Below, in pieces: positions 51,967-59,885 of a DNA stretch of 64,000 bases (positions within the stretch are counted from its first letter, which is position 1; the number at the start of each line of letters is the position of its first letter). The DNA is taken from NCBI GenBank assembly GCA_002255925.1, contig NKIH01000003.1, positions 372,001 through 436,000 of the forward strand, written 5' to 3'. The position numbers were made by a program, and so were the translations under genes. The stretch comes from Burkholderiales bacterium PBB6. Its GTDB lineage: Bacteria; Pseudomonadota; Gammaproteobacteria; Burkholderiales; Burkholderiaceae_C. Below the pieces are notes generated by a model that saw only the letters and a program-made list of their open reading frames with translations, had not been told where the DNA came from and ran no database searches.

Positions 51967-52082
51967 GGTGGGAGGCAGGCTTGAAACGACCCCAGTGTCT
52001 GCAGCCCCGGCGCCAGTTTGAAGCCAGCGTGCCGATCAAAACTCTGGCTACACTGAACACATCGCCAACACGGTTGATCAAA

Positions 52083-52514
52083 ATGAGCTCTATTGACGAC
52101 ACCGACCGCGAACTGATTGCCCTGCTGCGGGCAGACGGCCGAGCCACCGTGGCGGCCCTGGCCGCCAAGCTGAAGGTGGCGCGCGGCACGGTGCAGAACC
52201 GCATGGCCCGCCTGCAGCGCGACGGCATCATCGTGGGCTACACCGTGCGCTTGAAGCCGCAGGTGGAAGCCCACCGCATCCGCGCGCTGATGAGCATCGC
52301 CGTGGAGGGCAACAGCAGCGAAGGCGTGATCAAGTCGCTGCGCGGCCACCCGAATGTCTCGGCGATCTACACCACCAACGGCCGCTGGGACATCGTCGCC
52401 GAGCTGCAGGCCGAATCGCTCGAAGCCTTCGACCGGGTGCTCGGCGCCATCCGCCTGTTCAAGGGCATTGCCAACACCGAAACCAGCATCCTGCTGTCCA
52501 CCCACAAGCTGTGA
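52083..52514 (+). CDS. Lrp/AsnC-family transcriptional regulator
   Basis: This 143-residue regulator has the Lrp N-terminal helix-turn-helix (SSIDDTDRELIALLRADGRA, VAALAAKLKVARGTVQNRMA) and the RAM domain that binds amino acids and makes octamers (RIRALMSIAVEG, VSAIYTTNGRWDIVAELQAE). Its ATG at 52083 is chosen; the longer leader overlaps the divergent promoter. It is probably the regulator of the ctlX gene, with arginine, ornithine or citrulline as possible ligand. Confidence 0.92.
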   Translation: MSSIDDTDRELIALLRADGRATVAALAAKLKVARGTVQNRMARLQRDGIIVGYTVRLKPQVEAHRIRALMSIAVEGNSSEGVIKSLRGHPNVSAIYTTNGRWDIVAELQAESLEAFDRVLGAIRLFKGIANTETSILLSTHKL

Positions 52515-52541
52515 GTTGAAGCGGGGCTGGCAGGTGCGGCC

Positions 52542-53030
52542 TCAGGCCTTTGGGGGCAGCAACCCTGGGGCCAGCGCCTTGCCCATGAACACGCTGAGCG
52601 GGTGCTCGGCATAGCTGCCGAAGGCGCCGCACACGCTGAACCCGCAGGCGCGGTAGAAGGCAATCGCCTCGGGCTGCAGCGGCCCGGTTTCCAGCTTCAG
52701 CGTCTGGCACGCACGTGCCTGTGCGGCGGCTTCCAGCAGCTGCATCAGTTGATGAGCCACCCCTTGGCCACGTGCCGCCGGCGCCACGTACATGCGCTTG
52801 ACCTCGCCCACGTCAGCGCCCGGCAAACCGCCGAGCACCACGGCACCGCACCCCACCGCCGCGCCCTGGGCATCACGCGCCACGGCAAACAGCACATTTG
52901 GCTGCGAGAGCGCGCCCAGGTCCAGCGCGTAGCGCGCCTCCGGCGGATACAGGCTGTCCTGGTAGGCGTCCAGCGCGGCAATCAGCGCCACCACGTCCGG
53001 CTGATCGGCCGGCTCCAGCGCCACCTTCAT
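52542..53030 (-). CDS. GNAT-family N-acetyltransferase
   Basis: This 162-residue protein has the GNAT acetyl-CoA motif GEVKRMYVAPAARGQGVAHQ and the later LETGPLQPEAIAFYRACGF. It starts MKVALEPADQPDVVALIAAL. The ATG at 53030 shares a base with the stop of the upstream gene (TGATG), so the two are translationally coupled. The target is unknown; the ending (FMGKALAPGLLPP) is not typical of a named subgroup. Confidence 0.88.
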   Translation of the reverse strand: MKVALEPADQPDVVALIAALDAYQDSLYPPEARYALDLGALSQPNVLFAVARDAQGAAVGCGAVVLGGLPGADVGEVKRMYVAPAARGQGVAHQLMQLLEAAAQARACQTLKLETGPLQPEAIAFYRACGFSVCGAFGSYAEHPLSVFMGKALAPGLLPPKA

Positions 53031-53536
53031 CAAGCTGCGTCGAGCAACATGCCGGCGGCAAAGCCCACGGCCACCGACAGCACGAGGAAGCCCACATAGG
53101 CCAGCAGGCCCAGCAGCAGCGGGCGCCCCCAGTTCTGGCGCGGGTAGGTCTTGCCGAAGCGCGCCTCCACGTAGGCGTTCTGCGACTTGCCGTGGGCGTA
53201 GTACCAGGCGAACAACAAGGCCAGACCGCTGACGCGGCCCAATACGTCAGACACGCGCTCGTCTGGCAGCACCACGCTCAGCAGCACCGCCAGCACCAAG
53301 AACACCGCGGTGCCCAGCATCCAGTTCTTCGATATGGCCGCCTTCTCGGGCTCACCCAGCGCCTGCCAGTTCTTCATCTGCAGCCAGGCGCCGAAGACGG
53401 GCGTGAACAGCAGGCTCCAGCTGGCGGCGGCGTTGGGGTTCCACAGCTTGGGCGCGGTGCCCGGCGGTGTGCTCAACTGGCTCACATCGGCCACTTCCGC
53501 ACGGGGTGGCGCATACAGGTTGTTGTCTTGGGTCAT
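53030..53536 (-). CDS. Small membrane protein, hypothetical
   Basis: This 168-residue protein begins after a perfect AGGAGG ribosome site. A Pro-rich cytoplasmic start (MTQDNNLYAPPRAEVADVSQ, like the 'NPYAPPxAxVxD' openings of many small proteobacterial membrane proteins) is followed by four hydrophobic helices. Examples are SWSLLFTPVFGAWLQMKNWQ, MLGTAVFLVLAVLLSVVLP and LLLGLLAYVGFLVLSVAVGF. No motif suggests a transport reaction. It is coupled to the downstream acetyltransferase. Confidence 0.8.
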   Translation of the reverse strand: MTQDNNLYAPPRAEVADVSQLSTPPGTAPKLWNPNAAASWSLLFTPVFGAWLQMKNWQALGEPEKAAISKNWMLGTAVFLVLAVLLSVVLPDERVSDVLGRVSGLALLFAWYYAHGKSQNAYVEARFGKTYPRQNWGRPLLLGLLAYVGFLVLSVAVGFAAGMLLDAA

Positions 53537-53584
53537 GGGTTTCCTCCTGGGTCGTGATTGTCGTGGGGCGGCGGTCATCGGGCG

Positions 53585-54070
53585 TCAAGCCACGCGCCGG
53601 TTGTAGGCCAGAAAAACGTCGTCGCGCACCCAGCCCAGCGCTTCATACAGGCGCTGGGCCTGCTGGTTGGTGCGGGCGGTGGTCAGGTCCATGCGCACCA
53701 TGCCGTCGGCACGGGCGCGTTGCTCTGCCGCCAGCAGCAGCGCGCGGCCCACGCCGCCTTGCCGGGCGGCAGGCGATACGAACAGGTCATACAGCGTGTA
53801 GATGGGCGCCGCTTCCACCGAGCAGAAGCTGGGGTAGAGCTGGCAGAAGCCCAGCAGCTCGCCACCGCCGTCGCCCTGGGCCACCAGCAGCACCGACTCA
53901 CCCTGCTCGAAGCGCCCGGTGATGAAGGCGAGTGCCGCAGCCGCGTCGGCGGGCTGCTCGTAGAACTGGCGGTATTGGTCGAACAAGGCCGCCACGGCGG
54001 GCAGGTCGGCCTGCTGGGCAGGGCGGGTGATGAGGGACACGGTGCGGCGGTCACTAGGATGAGCGGACAT
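53585..54070 (-). CDS. GNAT-family N-acetyltransferase
   Basis: This 161-residue protein has the GNAT fold: LITRPAQQADLPAVAALFDQ, then YTLYDLFVSPAARQGGVGRA (acetyl-CoA loop) and TARTNQQAQRLYEALGWVRD. The ATG at 54070 is used. It converges on nothing and is divergent from the DUF2325 gene by 63 bp; the Fur-like box sits in that gap and could affect both genes. Confidence 0.88.
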   Translation of the reverse strand: MSAHPSDRRTVSLITRPAQQADLPAVAALFDQYRQFYEQPADAAAALAFITGRFEQGESVLLVAQGDGGGELLGFCQLYPSFCSVEAAPIYTLYDLFVSPAARQGGVGRALLLAAEQRARADGMVRMDLTTARTNQQAQRLYEALGWVRDDVFLAYNRRVA

Positions 54071-54103
54071 TGTCAGACAAGTCAGCAGGGCCATTTTGCT
54101 TTT

Positions 54104-54123
54104 AATTGCGAATGATTCGCATT
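54104..54123. promoter_or_regulatory. Fur-type iron box
   Basis: AATTGCGAATGATTCGCATT is a near-perfect 20-bp dyad with inner core GCGAATGATTCGC, the form of Fur boxes in beta- and gamma-proteobacteria. It lies 11 bp before the DUF2325 start codon, so Fur-Fe2+ would repress that gene when iron is plentiful. Confidence 0.75.
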
Positions 54124-54133
54124 AAGATAAAGC

Positions 54134-55444
54134 ATGCCTATCCAAACATCGCATGCCGCCGCCGAGCCCGATGGCCCCTACCTGGCCAGCGCCGTGCGGC
54201 TGGCCTGTTGCCCTACCGGTTCGAACCCGGTTCTGGGCTCCCAGGTGCACGGCTCTCGCCGCCGCAAGCTTTGGGAGTTGCCCGTGCATGCGCACTGCCC
54301 GGTGGTGGGCGTGTGCCTGCCGATGGAAGCGGTGCGCCAACTCGTCAACAAGACGGTGGGCGATGTGGGCGACGCCAGCGACCATGCCGTGCACTGCGGC
54401 GTGAATGCGGAATGCAAGCAGCGCAGCCGGGTGTCTGAAGCGGTGCACAAGGAGCTGGACCGCCGCTACGCCCTGCCGCTGCAGCAAGCCAAGGCGCTGA
54501 AATGCACCCACACCCTGACCGCCCACTGGCGCCAGATGCGCAGCCAAGGCAGCGCGGTGGCCGGCGCGCTGTGGGCCGTGCTGACCCACCCGCGCTGCGA
54601 CACGGTGCTGGAAACCGAAGTGCTGCAGGACATCCACATGCTGCAACACCAGCTCGGCGCTGCCGACCGCGCCGACCACGCCCGCATCCAGGCCCTGCTG
54701 CATGAAAACGCCGTGGTGGCCCGGGCGCTGGCGTCGGCCCAGCAGCGCTGCACCCGGCTGAGCGAACAGCATGCCCAGGCGCTGGCCGCGCTGCAGGCGG
54801 AACAAGTGACGCTGCGCGGCGCACTGATCGCCAGGACGTCAGAGCTGGCGCAGCTGCAGCAGGCCCATGCGCAGCTCAAGGCCACCTTGCCTGACCTGGA
54901 CAGCCGCCTCGCCCTCAAGCAGCAACTGGCGATGCAGCAGGAACGCAACCAGGCGCTGCAGCAAACCTTGTCGCAGCTGCGGATGGTGCATGAACGACTG
55001 GTGGCCGAAACCGACCCTCCGCGTGCTGAGCCACGCGCTGAGCAACCCGTTCAAGAAGGCGCCCCCGTGCCGGTGGCCACCCCCACCCCCACCCGCTGGC
55101 AAGACCGCGCCGTGCTGTGCGTGGGCGGCCGCCCCGGCGCCATCCCGATCTACCGGGAACTGGTGGAACAAGCCGGTGGCCATTTCCTGCACCACGACGG
55201 TGGCGAGCAGGAGCTGCTGGCCAAGCTCGACAGCACGCTGGCCGCGGCCGATCTGGTGATCTGCCAGACCGGCTGCATCAGCCACAACGCCTACTGGCGG
55301 GTGAAGGACCATTGCAAACGCACGGGCAAGCCCTGCGTGTATGTGGACAAGCCCAGCGCCAGCCGCCTGAAGCGCGTGCTGCTCGAACCCTCAGCGCCAG
55401 TGGCTCAATCGGCCCAGCGCAGCATCGCCTCGTCGCGCCAGTAG
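54134..55444 (+). CDS. DUF2325 domain protein, Fur-regulated
   Basis: This 436-residue protein has an N-terminal region with RRRKLWELPVHAHCPVVGVC and paired Cys/His (CPVVGVC, HAVHCGVNAEC), which may bind metal. A coiled-coil-like centre (residues 170-310, rich in Gln/Ala/Leu) follows, and then the C-terminal DUF2325 domain (AVLCVGGRPGAIPIYRELVE, DLVICQTGCISHNAYWRVK). The domain fold is Rossmann-like and its function is unknown. The near-perfect Fur box just before the start implies iron starvation control. It overlaps the convergent oxidoreductase-like gene by 40 bp. Confidence 0.82.
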   Translation: MPIQTSHAAAEPDGPYLASAVRLACCPTGSNPVLGSQVHGSRRRKLWELPVHAHCPVVGVCLPMEAVRQLVNKTVGDVGDASDHAVHCGVNAECKQRSRVSEAVHKELDRRYALPLQQAKALKCTHTLTAHWRQMRSQGSAVAGALWAVLTHPRCDTVLETEVLQDIHMLQHQLGAADRADHARIQALLHENAVVARALASAQQRCTRLSEQHAQALAALQAEQVTLRGALIARTSELAQLQQAHAQLKATLPDLDSRLALKQQLAMQQERNQALQQTLSQLRMVHERLVAETDPPRAEPRAEQPVQEGAPVPVATPTPTRWQDRAVLCVGGRPGAIPIYRELVEQAGGHFLHHDGGEQELLAKLDSTLAAADLVICQTGCISHNAYWRVKDHCKRTGKPCVYVDKPSASRLKRVLLEPSAPVAQSAQRSIASSRQ

Positions 55445-55635
55445 GTCACTTCGCTGTAGAAGCCTTCCCACACGCAGCCGATGCAGCCGCTGTCGCAGCA
55501 GTTGGTGGGCTCGGCGGGCGCGGCGGGCAGCGCCACATCGGCCGCCTTGGCGCGGGCCAGCACCGCCTGCACCAGCGCGCGGGCCTCGGCGGGCTCGGTG
55601 GGTGTCCAGTGCATCAGAACGTCATCGGGGATCAT
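55405..55635 (-). CDS. Oxidoreductase-like domain protein
   Basis: This 76-residue protein holds one 'oxidoreductase-like' domain: PTNCCDSGCIGCVWEGFYSE with four cysteines in the order CC-x3-C-x2-C, then VTYWRDEA. The motif occurs in many beta-proteobacterial short proteins and in the N-terminus of some eukaryotic oxidoreductases. A redox or metal role is suggested by the cysteines. The ATG at 55635 gives a reasonable start. It overlaps the end of the DUF2325 gene on the other strand. Confidence 0.8.
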   Translation of the reverse strand: MIPDDVLMHWTPTEPAEARALVQAVLARAKAADVALPAAPAEPTNCCDSGCIGCVWEGFYSEVTYWRDEAMLRWAD

Positions 55636-55717
55636 CGTGTATCGGGGGCCGCGGCTGCAAAAACAGGCCCGGTTTCTACCATGCCCGCCCCTCGGCATCG
55701 ATTAACCTTGGCGCCCC

Positions 55718-56308
55718 ATGCCGTTTTCCCTGTCCGAGCCGGTGCATGCCGAGCTGATCATCAAGAAGAGCCGATTCATCGCCTGCGTGCAACCGGTGGC
55801 CGACCGCGCCGCCGCCCAGGCCGTGGTGGCCGAGCTGCGTGCCCAGCACCCCGGCGCCGTGCATGTGTGCTGGGCCTTGATGGCGGGCGGGCAAAGCGCG
55901 GCGGTGGACGACGGAGAGCCCTCGGGCACCGCGGGCCGGCCCATGCTGGACGTACTGCGCCACCAGGACCTGGACGGCGTGCTGGCCACCGTGGTGCGCT
56001 ACTGGGGCGGCGTGAAGCTGGGCGCTGGCGGCTTGGTGCGCGCCTACACCGACAGCGTGGCCCAGGCCCTGCTGAAGGCCACCAAGGTGCCCCGGCAACG
56101 CCTGCGACACCTGCACTGCCAGGTGCCCTACGCACTCGAAGGCTGGCTGCGCCGCCAGCTGGACACCGCCGGCGCCAGCCTGGGCGAGGTGACGCACGGC
56201 TCACTGGTGGAAGTGCGTTTCAGCCTGCCCGAGAGCGATGCCGATGCCCTGGTGAAGGCGCTGGAGGACGGCGGCCAGGGTCGGCTCGGCTGGATCAAGC
56301 CCGACTGA
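55718..56308 (+). CDS. yigZ: YigZ/IMPACT-family protein
   Basis: This 196-residue protein has the UPF0029/IMPACT N-terminal domain: SRFIACVQPVADRAAAQAVV, then the conserved DDGEPSGTAGRPMLD and VRYWGGVKLGAGGLVRAYTD. A C-terminal EF-G domain V-like part follows (LHCQVPYALEGWLRRQL, VRFSLPESDADALVKAL). E. coli YigZ is a homologue of eukaryotic IMPACT and binds ribosomes or nucleotides; the exact role in bacteria is not set. The start has the usual FSLSEP opening. Confidence 0.93.
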   Translation: MPFSLSEPVHAELIIKKSRFIACVQPVADRAAAQAVVAELRAQHPGAVHVCWALMAGGQSAAVDDGEPSGTAGRPMLDVLRHQDLDGVLATVVRYWGGVKLGAGGLVRAYTDSVAQALLKATKVPRQRLRHLHCQVPYALEGWLRRQLDTAGASLGEVTHGSLVEVRFSLPESDADALVKALEDGGQGRLGWIKPD

Positions 56309-56435
56309 CCACCGGCCGCGCTCGCAACATGCCTCAAGTTGGGGCATGCTCAGGCCGATGACACTGAAACCACGCCACCTCGAGCGTGGGGGCCCGCATG
56401 TGCGGCAGCAACAACCAGGATCAGGCAGGCAAACA

Positions 56436-58490
56436 ATGCCTTGGTGGCGGTGGTTTGATTCATTGAAGTTCAAGGTGACCGTCGCCGGTGTGCTGGCGCT
56501 GGCGCTGGGCATCGGGGCCACGGCCACCGTGCTGATGTTGCGCGCCGAAGGCGAAACCCTGAACGCGCAACGCCGGATGATGCTCGAGGAGGCCTCGCAC
56601 GATGCCCTGGCGCTGTCACGCCACGTGGTGGGCCAGCAGCGCGCCCTGAGCGCCGCCGCCGGCCAGCTGCGCCCGGCCGATCTGGCCAAACCTGACGTGC
56701 TGCAAGCCCGCCTGGCCAGTGAACACGTGTTGAGCACCCTGTTCGATGCGTTGTTCATCGTGGATGGCAAGGGCAGCATGCTGATGTTCCGCGACGACGC
56801 CGGCACCCGCCCGATGTCGCTCGACGTGGCCGACCGCCCCTACTTCATCCGCACGCTCGAAGAGCGTCGCGGCATCATTTCCGAGCCGGTGACCAGCCGC
56901 GTCACGGGCAACCAGGTGGTGCTGCTGACCTGGCCAATGGTGCACGAGGGCGCTGTCTCGGGCGTGCTGGTGGGGGCCATCACCCTGCAGCGCCGCGACC
57001 TGCTGGCCACCGTGGTCGACCCGACCAATACCGAGCACCCGGCACTGGTAATCGTCACCGATGCCGCTGGCAAGATCATCGCCCACCCCACGGCCGACAT
57101 GCGCGGCCATTCGATCGAGGCCGAGCCCTTTCTGCACGGCGCCTTCAAGCGCTGGCAGGAAACGGGCAGCCCGGCCGAGCTCAGCGGCATCGACCTCAGC
57201 GATCGTGAGTACCTGACCGGCGTGGCCGCCGTGCCCGGCACCGACTGGTTGATCTGGCGCAGCCAGGATGTGGCGGGCCTGCTGGCGCCGCTGCGTGACG
57301 GCCGCGCTGAGGCCACCCGCGTGGCCGCCGGCGTGGTGGTGGTGCTGGCCGTCGGCCTGGCGATCTTGCTGCGCTGGCTGCTGCGGCCGCTGTACCGGCT
57401 GGAAAAGCGGGCGGACCGTCTGTTCGACAGCGACATCGCCCCCGACGAAGGCTGGCCAGCCGCCACCGGCGAGGTGGGCCAATTGCAACGCGTGCTACGC
57501 CGCAGCGTGCGCGAGCGTGCGTTGATCGAAGAGCGCAACAACCAGGTGCTGCAGCAACTCAGCTCGGTGCTGGCGGCGGCCCCGGTGGGCATTGCCGTGA
57601 CACGCGCCGACCAGTTCGAACTGGTGAGTGCCCACCTGTGCCAGTTGCTCGACACGCCGCAGGACGATCTGCTCGGCCAGCCGATGCAGCTAGTGTTTGC
57701 ATCCAACGAAGACTATTTCGCGATGGCGCCGCAGTTGGCGGCGTCGTTCAAGGTGTCGCAACCCTATGCCGCCGAATGGCAGCTGCTGCGCCGGGGTGGC
57801 CAGCCTTTCTGGGCGCGGCTCTCGGCCCAGCCGGTGAACCCGCACGCACCCGCCGACGGCATCATCTGGACGCTGCAGGACATCACCCGGGAAGTGGCCT
57901 CGCGCACGGCGCTGGAATGGTCGGCCACCCATGACAGCCTGACGGGCCTGGCCAATCGCACGGTGCTGGAAGAGCGGCTGGCTCGCGCCGTGAGCCAGCG
58001 GCCGGGCTCGATGCCCGCCTGCGTGCTGATGTTCGACCTTGACCACTTCAAGCCCATCAACGACGAGTTCGGCCATGCCGCGGGTGACGCCATGCTGCGC
58101 GCCGTGTCGCAGGCCGCCGCCGCACAGGTGCGCTCGGTCGACCTGCTGGCCCGCATCGGCGGTGACGAATTTGGGGTGCTGCTGGAGCACTGCCCGGCCG
58201 ATGCGGCGCAGCGTGTGGCCGTGGCCATACGTGATGCCATCAGCGAGCTGGCCATGCCCTGGGAAGGCCACAGTCTGCGCGTGGGCGTGAGCATCGGCCT
58301 GGCGCCATTGACCGCCGATTACACCGAAGCGGCCCAATGGCTGGCCGACGCCGACCAGGCTTGTTATGAGGCGAAGGCCGCTGGCCGCAACACGGTGCGC
58401 AGCCACTTGCCCGGCAGCAGCACGCTCGGCTGGCAACAAACTGGCCAGGGCTTGCGCCTGGTGGCGCAACGCACGCCCAAAGCCAGTTGA
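56436..58490 (+). CDS. Diguanylate cyclase with Cache, PAS and GGDEF domains
   Basis: This 684-residue protein begins with a membrane helix (LKFKVTVAGVLALALGIGAT), a periplasmic dCache-like sensor of about 290 residues (LFDALFIVDGKGSMLMFRDD, REYLTGVAAVPGTDWLIWRS), a second helix (VVVVLAVGLAILLRWLLRPL) with a HAMP-like linker, a PAS domain (SSVLAAAPVGIAVTRADQFE, IIWTLQDITREVASRTALEW) and a GGDEF domain (ATHDSLTGLANRTVLEERLA, LMFDLDHFKPINDEFGH, ARIGGDEFGVLLE). An intact GGDEF means it can make c-di-GMP. No EAL domain or clear inhibitory RxxD site is visible. An earlier ATG (56358) is possible. Confidence 0.92.
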   Translation: MPWWRWFDSLKFKVTVAGVLALALGIGATATVLMLRAEGETLNAQRRMMLEEASHDALALSRHVVGQQRALSAAAGQLRPADLAKPDVLQARLASEHVLSTLFDALFIVDGKGSMLMFRDDAGTRPMSLDVADRPYFIRTLEERRGIISEPVTSRVTGNQVVLLTWPMVHEGAVSGVLVGAITLQRRDLLATVVDPTNTEHPALVIVTDAAGKIIAHPTADMRGHSIEAEPFLHGAFKRWQETGSPAELSGIDLSDREYLTGVAAVPGTDWLIWRSQDVAGLLAPLRDGRAEATRVAAGVVVVLAVGLAILLRWLLRPLYRLEKRADRLFDSDIAPDEGWPAATGEVGQLQRVLRRSVRERALIEERNNQVLQQLSSVLAAAPVGIAVTRADQFELVSAHLCQLLDTPQDDLLGQPMQLVFASNEDYFAMAPQLAASFKVSQPYAAEWQLLRRGGQPFWARLSAQPVNPHAPADGIIWTLQDITREVASRTALEWSATHDSLTGLANRTVLEERLARAVSQRPGSMPACVLMFDLDHFKPINDEFGHAAGDAMLRAVSQAAAAQVRSVDLLARIGGDEFGVLLEHCPADAAQRVAVAIRDAISELAMPWEGHSLRVGVSIGLAPLTADYTEAAQWLADADQACYEAKAAGRNTVRSHLPGSSTLGWQQTGQGLRLVAQRTPKAS

Positions 58491-58532
58491 GCAGCGGCGC
58501 CGGCTAAGTCAACAGGTCAGCAAGTCAGTCGA

Positions 58533-59471
58533 TCAGTCAGGCAAGCCGCGCTGCGGCGGCGGCTTCTTGCCGCGCTGGGCCTTCTTGATCTGGCGCTCGG
58601 CCTCGATCACCTCACCCGCAGCACGCCAGGCCAGAAACTCGTCCGGCGTTTCCAGCGTGATGCGCCCCAGGTGCCCGGTGCGGAAGTCGGTGATGACCAG
58701 CTCGGCCGCCTTCTGCATGTTGATGCGGCCACCGCTTTGCACGGCACCGCGCTGGCGGCCGATGGCGGCCAGCAGGTCTTCGGCCGGCACGTCAGCCACC
58801 TTCTCTTGCTTGTAGCGCGCGGCGATGCGGTCGGCATAGGCCACCTGCAAGGTTTCCAGCAGCTCCAGCGCCACCTCTTCCTCGTCGTAGGCGTTTTTGC
58901 CCACCGAGCCGGCCGCGGCCAGGTTGAAGCCGCTCTCCGGCACGATGATCTTCGGCCACAGCATGCCGGGCGTGTCGTAGAGGTACACGTCCTTCGCCAG
59001 CGTGATGCGCTGCTCGGTCTTGGTGACGCCGGCCTCGTCGCCCGTCTTGGTGGCCTTCTTGCCGACCAGCGTGTTGATCAGCGTCGACTTGCCCACGTTG
59101 GGCACGCCGCAGATCAGGATGCGCAGCGGCTTGTCCATGCCGTTGCGGTGCGGGGCCAGCTCGCAGCAGGCCGCGGCCAGGCGGGCGGCCGGGGCTGGCT
59201 CACTCGCATCCAGCGGAATGGCGCGGGTGCCGGGCAAGGCGTTGTAGTGGGCCAGCCAGAGCGCGGTGCGCCCGGCATCGGCCGTGTCCTGCTTGTTCAG
59301 CACCTTCAGGCCGGGCTTGCCGCCGGTCAGCTCAGCCAGCAGCGGGTTGGCGCTGGAGCCCGGCAGGCGCGCATCCAGCAGCTCGATCACCACGTCGATG
59401 CCCAGCTTCATGCGCTCGGTGATGGCCTTGCGCGTGGCGTGCATGTGACCGGGGAACCATTGGATGGACAT
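58533..59471 (-). CDS. ylqF: Ribosome biogenesis GTPase YlqF/RbgA
   Basis: This 312-residue protein is a circularly permuted GTPase: IQWFPGHMHATRKAITERMK opens the family, then G4-like NKQD (VLNKQDTADAG), G1 GVPNVGKSTLINTLVGKK and G3 DTPGMLWPK in that order. RbgA acts late in 50S subunit assembly. The C-terminal part ends in a basic tail (KKAQRGKKPPPQRG). The hallmark FPGHM and the permuted order make the call firm. It ends 42 bp from the convergent diguanylate cyclase gene. Confidence 0.95.
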   Translation of the reverse strand: MSIQWFPGHMHATRKAITERMKLGIDVVIELLDARLPGSSANPLLAELTGGKPGLKVLNKQDTADAGRTALWLAHYNALPGTRAIPLDASEPAPAARLAAACCELAPHRNGMDKPLRILICGVPNVGKSTLINTLVGKKATKTGDEAGVTKTEQRITLAKDVYLYDTPGMLWPKIIVPESGFNLAAAGSVGKNAYDEEEVALELLETLQVAYADRIAARYKQEKVADVPAEDLLAAIGRQRGAVQSGGRINMQKAAELVITDFRTGHLGRITLETPDEFLAWRAAGEVIEAERQIKKAQRGKKPPPQRGLPD

Positions 59472-59537
59472 CAGGGCTTTCCTTGCGCTGGGGCGAATGA
59501 CAACCCGCCATTGTCCCAGCTTGCGCGCCCGCTGCGT

Positions 59538-59825
59538 TCAATGGGCCGATGTCACTGACTCAGCCAGCCAGCGCTGGATCTCCTTGGTGTTGGTCGGCGC
59601 CTCGCCGTGATAGGCCAGCGCACCCAGCACGGCATCGAAATCACTCAGCGCATCGGCGCTTGCCCACAGGCAATGGTCGGGGCCGACCAGGCGGTACGGT
59701 TGCAGGGCCTCGCCCGGCCGCAGGGTGCCGTTGTGCTGCACCCGCCAGCCGTTCACGTGCACGCAGTCACGCCAGAACACCCCGACACCGATGCGGGTGG
59801 TGCCCGCGAGTATGTGTATGGCCAT
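59538..59825 (-). CDS. Hypothetical protein
   Basis: This 95-residue protein has an IHILAGTTRIGVGVFWRDCV start and a small beta-rich body (VNGWRVQHNGTLRPGEALQP, YRLVGPDHCLWASADAL). No signal peptide or membrane segment is present. The G/C-rich codons and the position between the GTPase and the chemoreceptor on the same strand support a real gene. The family is unknown to me. A 60-bp gap separates it from the chemoreceptor gene, which lies upstream of it. Confidence 0.5.
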   Translation of the reverse strand: MAIHILAGTTRIGVGVFWRDCVHVNGWRVQHNGTLRPGEALQPYRLVGPDHCLWASADALSDFDAVLGALAYHGEAPTNTKEIQRWLAESVTSAH

Positions 59826-59885
59826 GTCTCACTCCTTGTGAGACGGCTATCGTCATTTTTATCACTTTGTTGAGTCGGGGCGGGT

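Noticed and set aside
54134..54240. tRNA-like T-arm at 54215-54231 (5-bp stem with loop TTCGAAC), followed by GGGCTCCCA.
   Set aside because: The upstream 60 bases do not give a D-arm or anticodon arm, and the acceptor strand pairs poorly. It lies inside the DUF2325 coding start. It may be an old tRNA fragment or chance.
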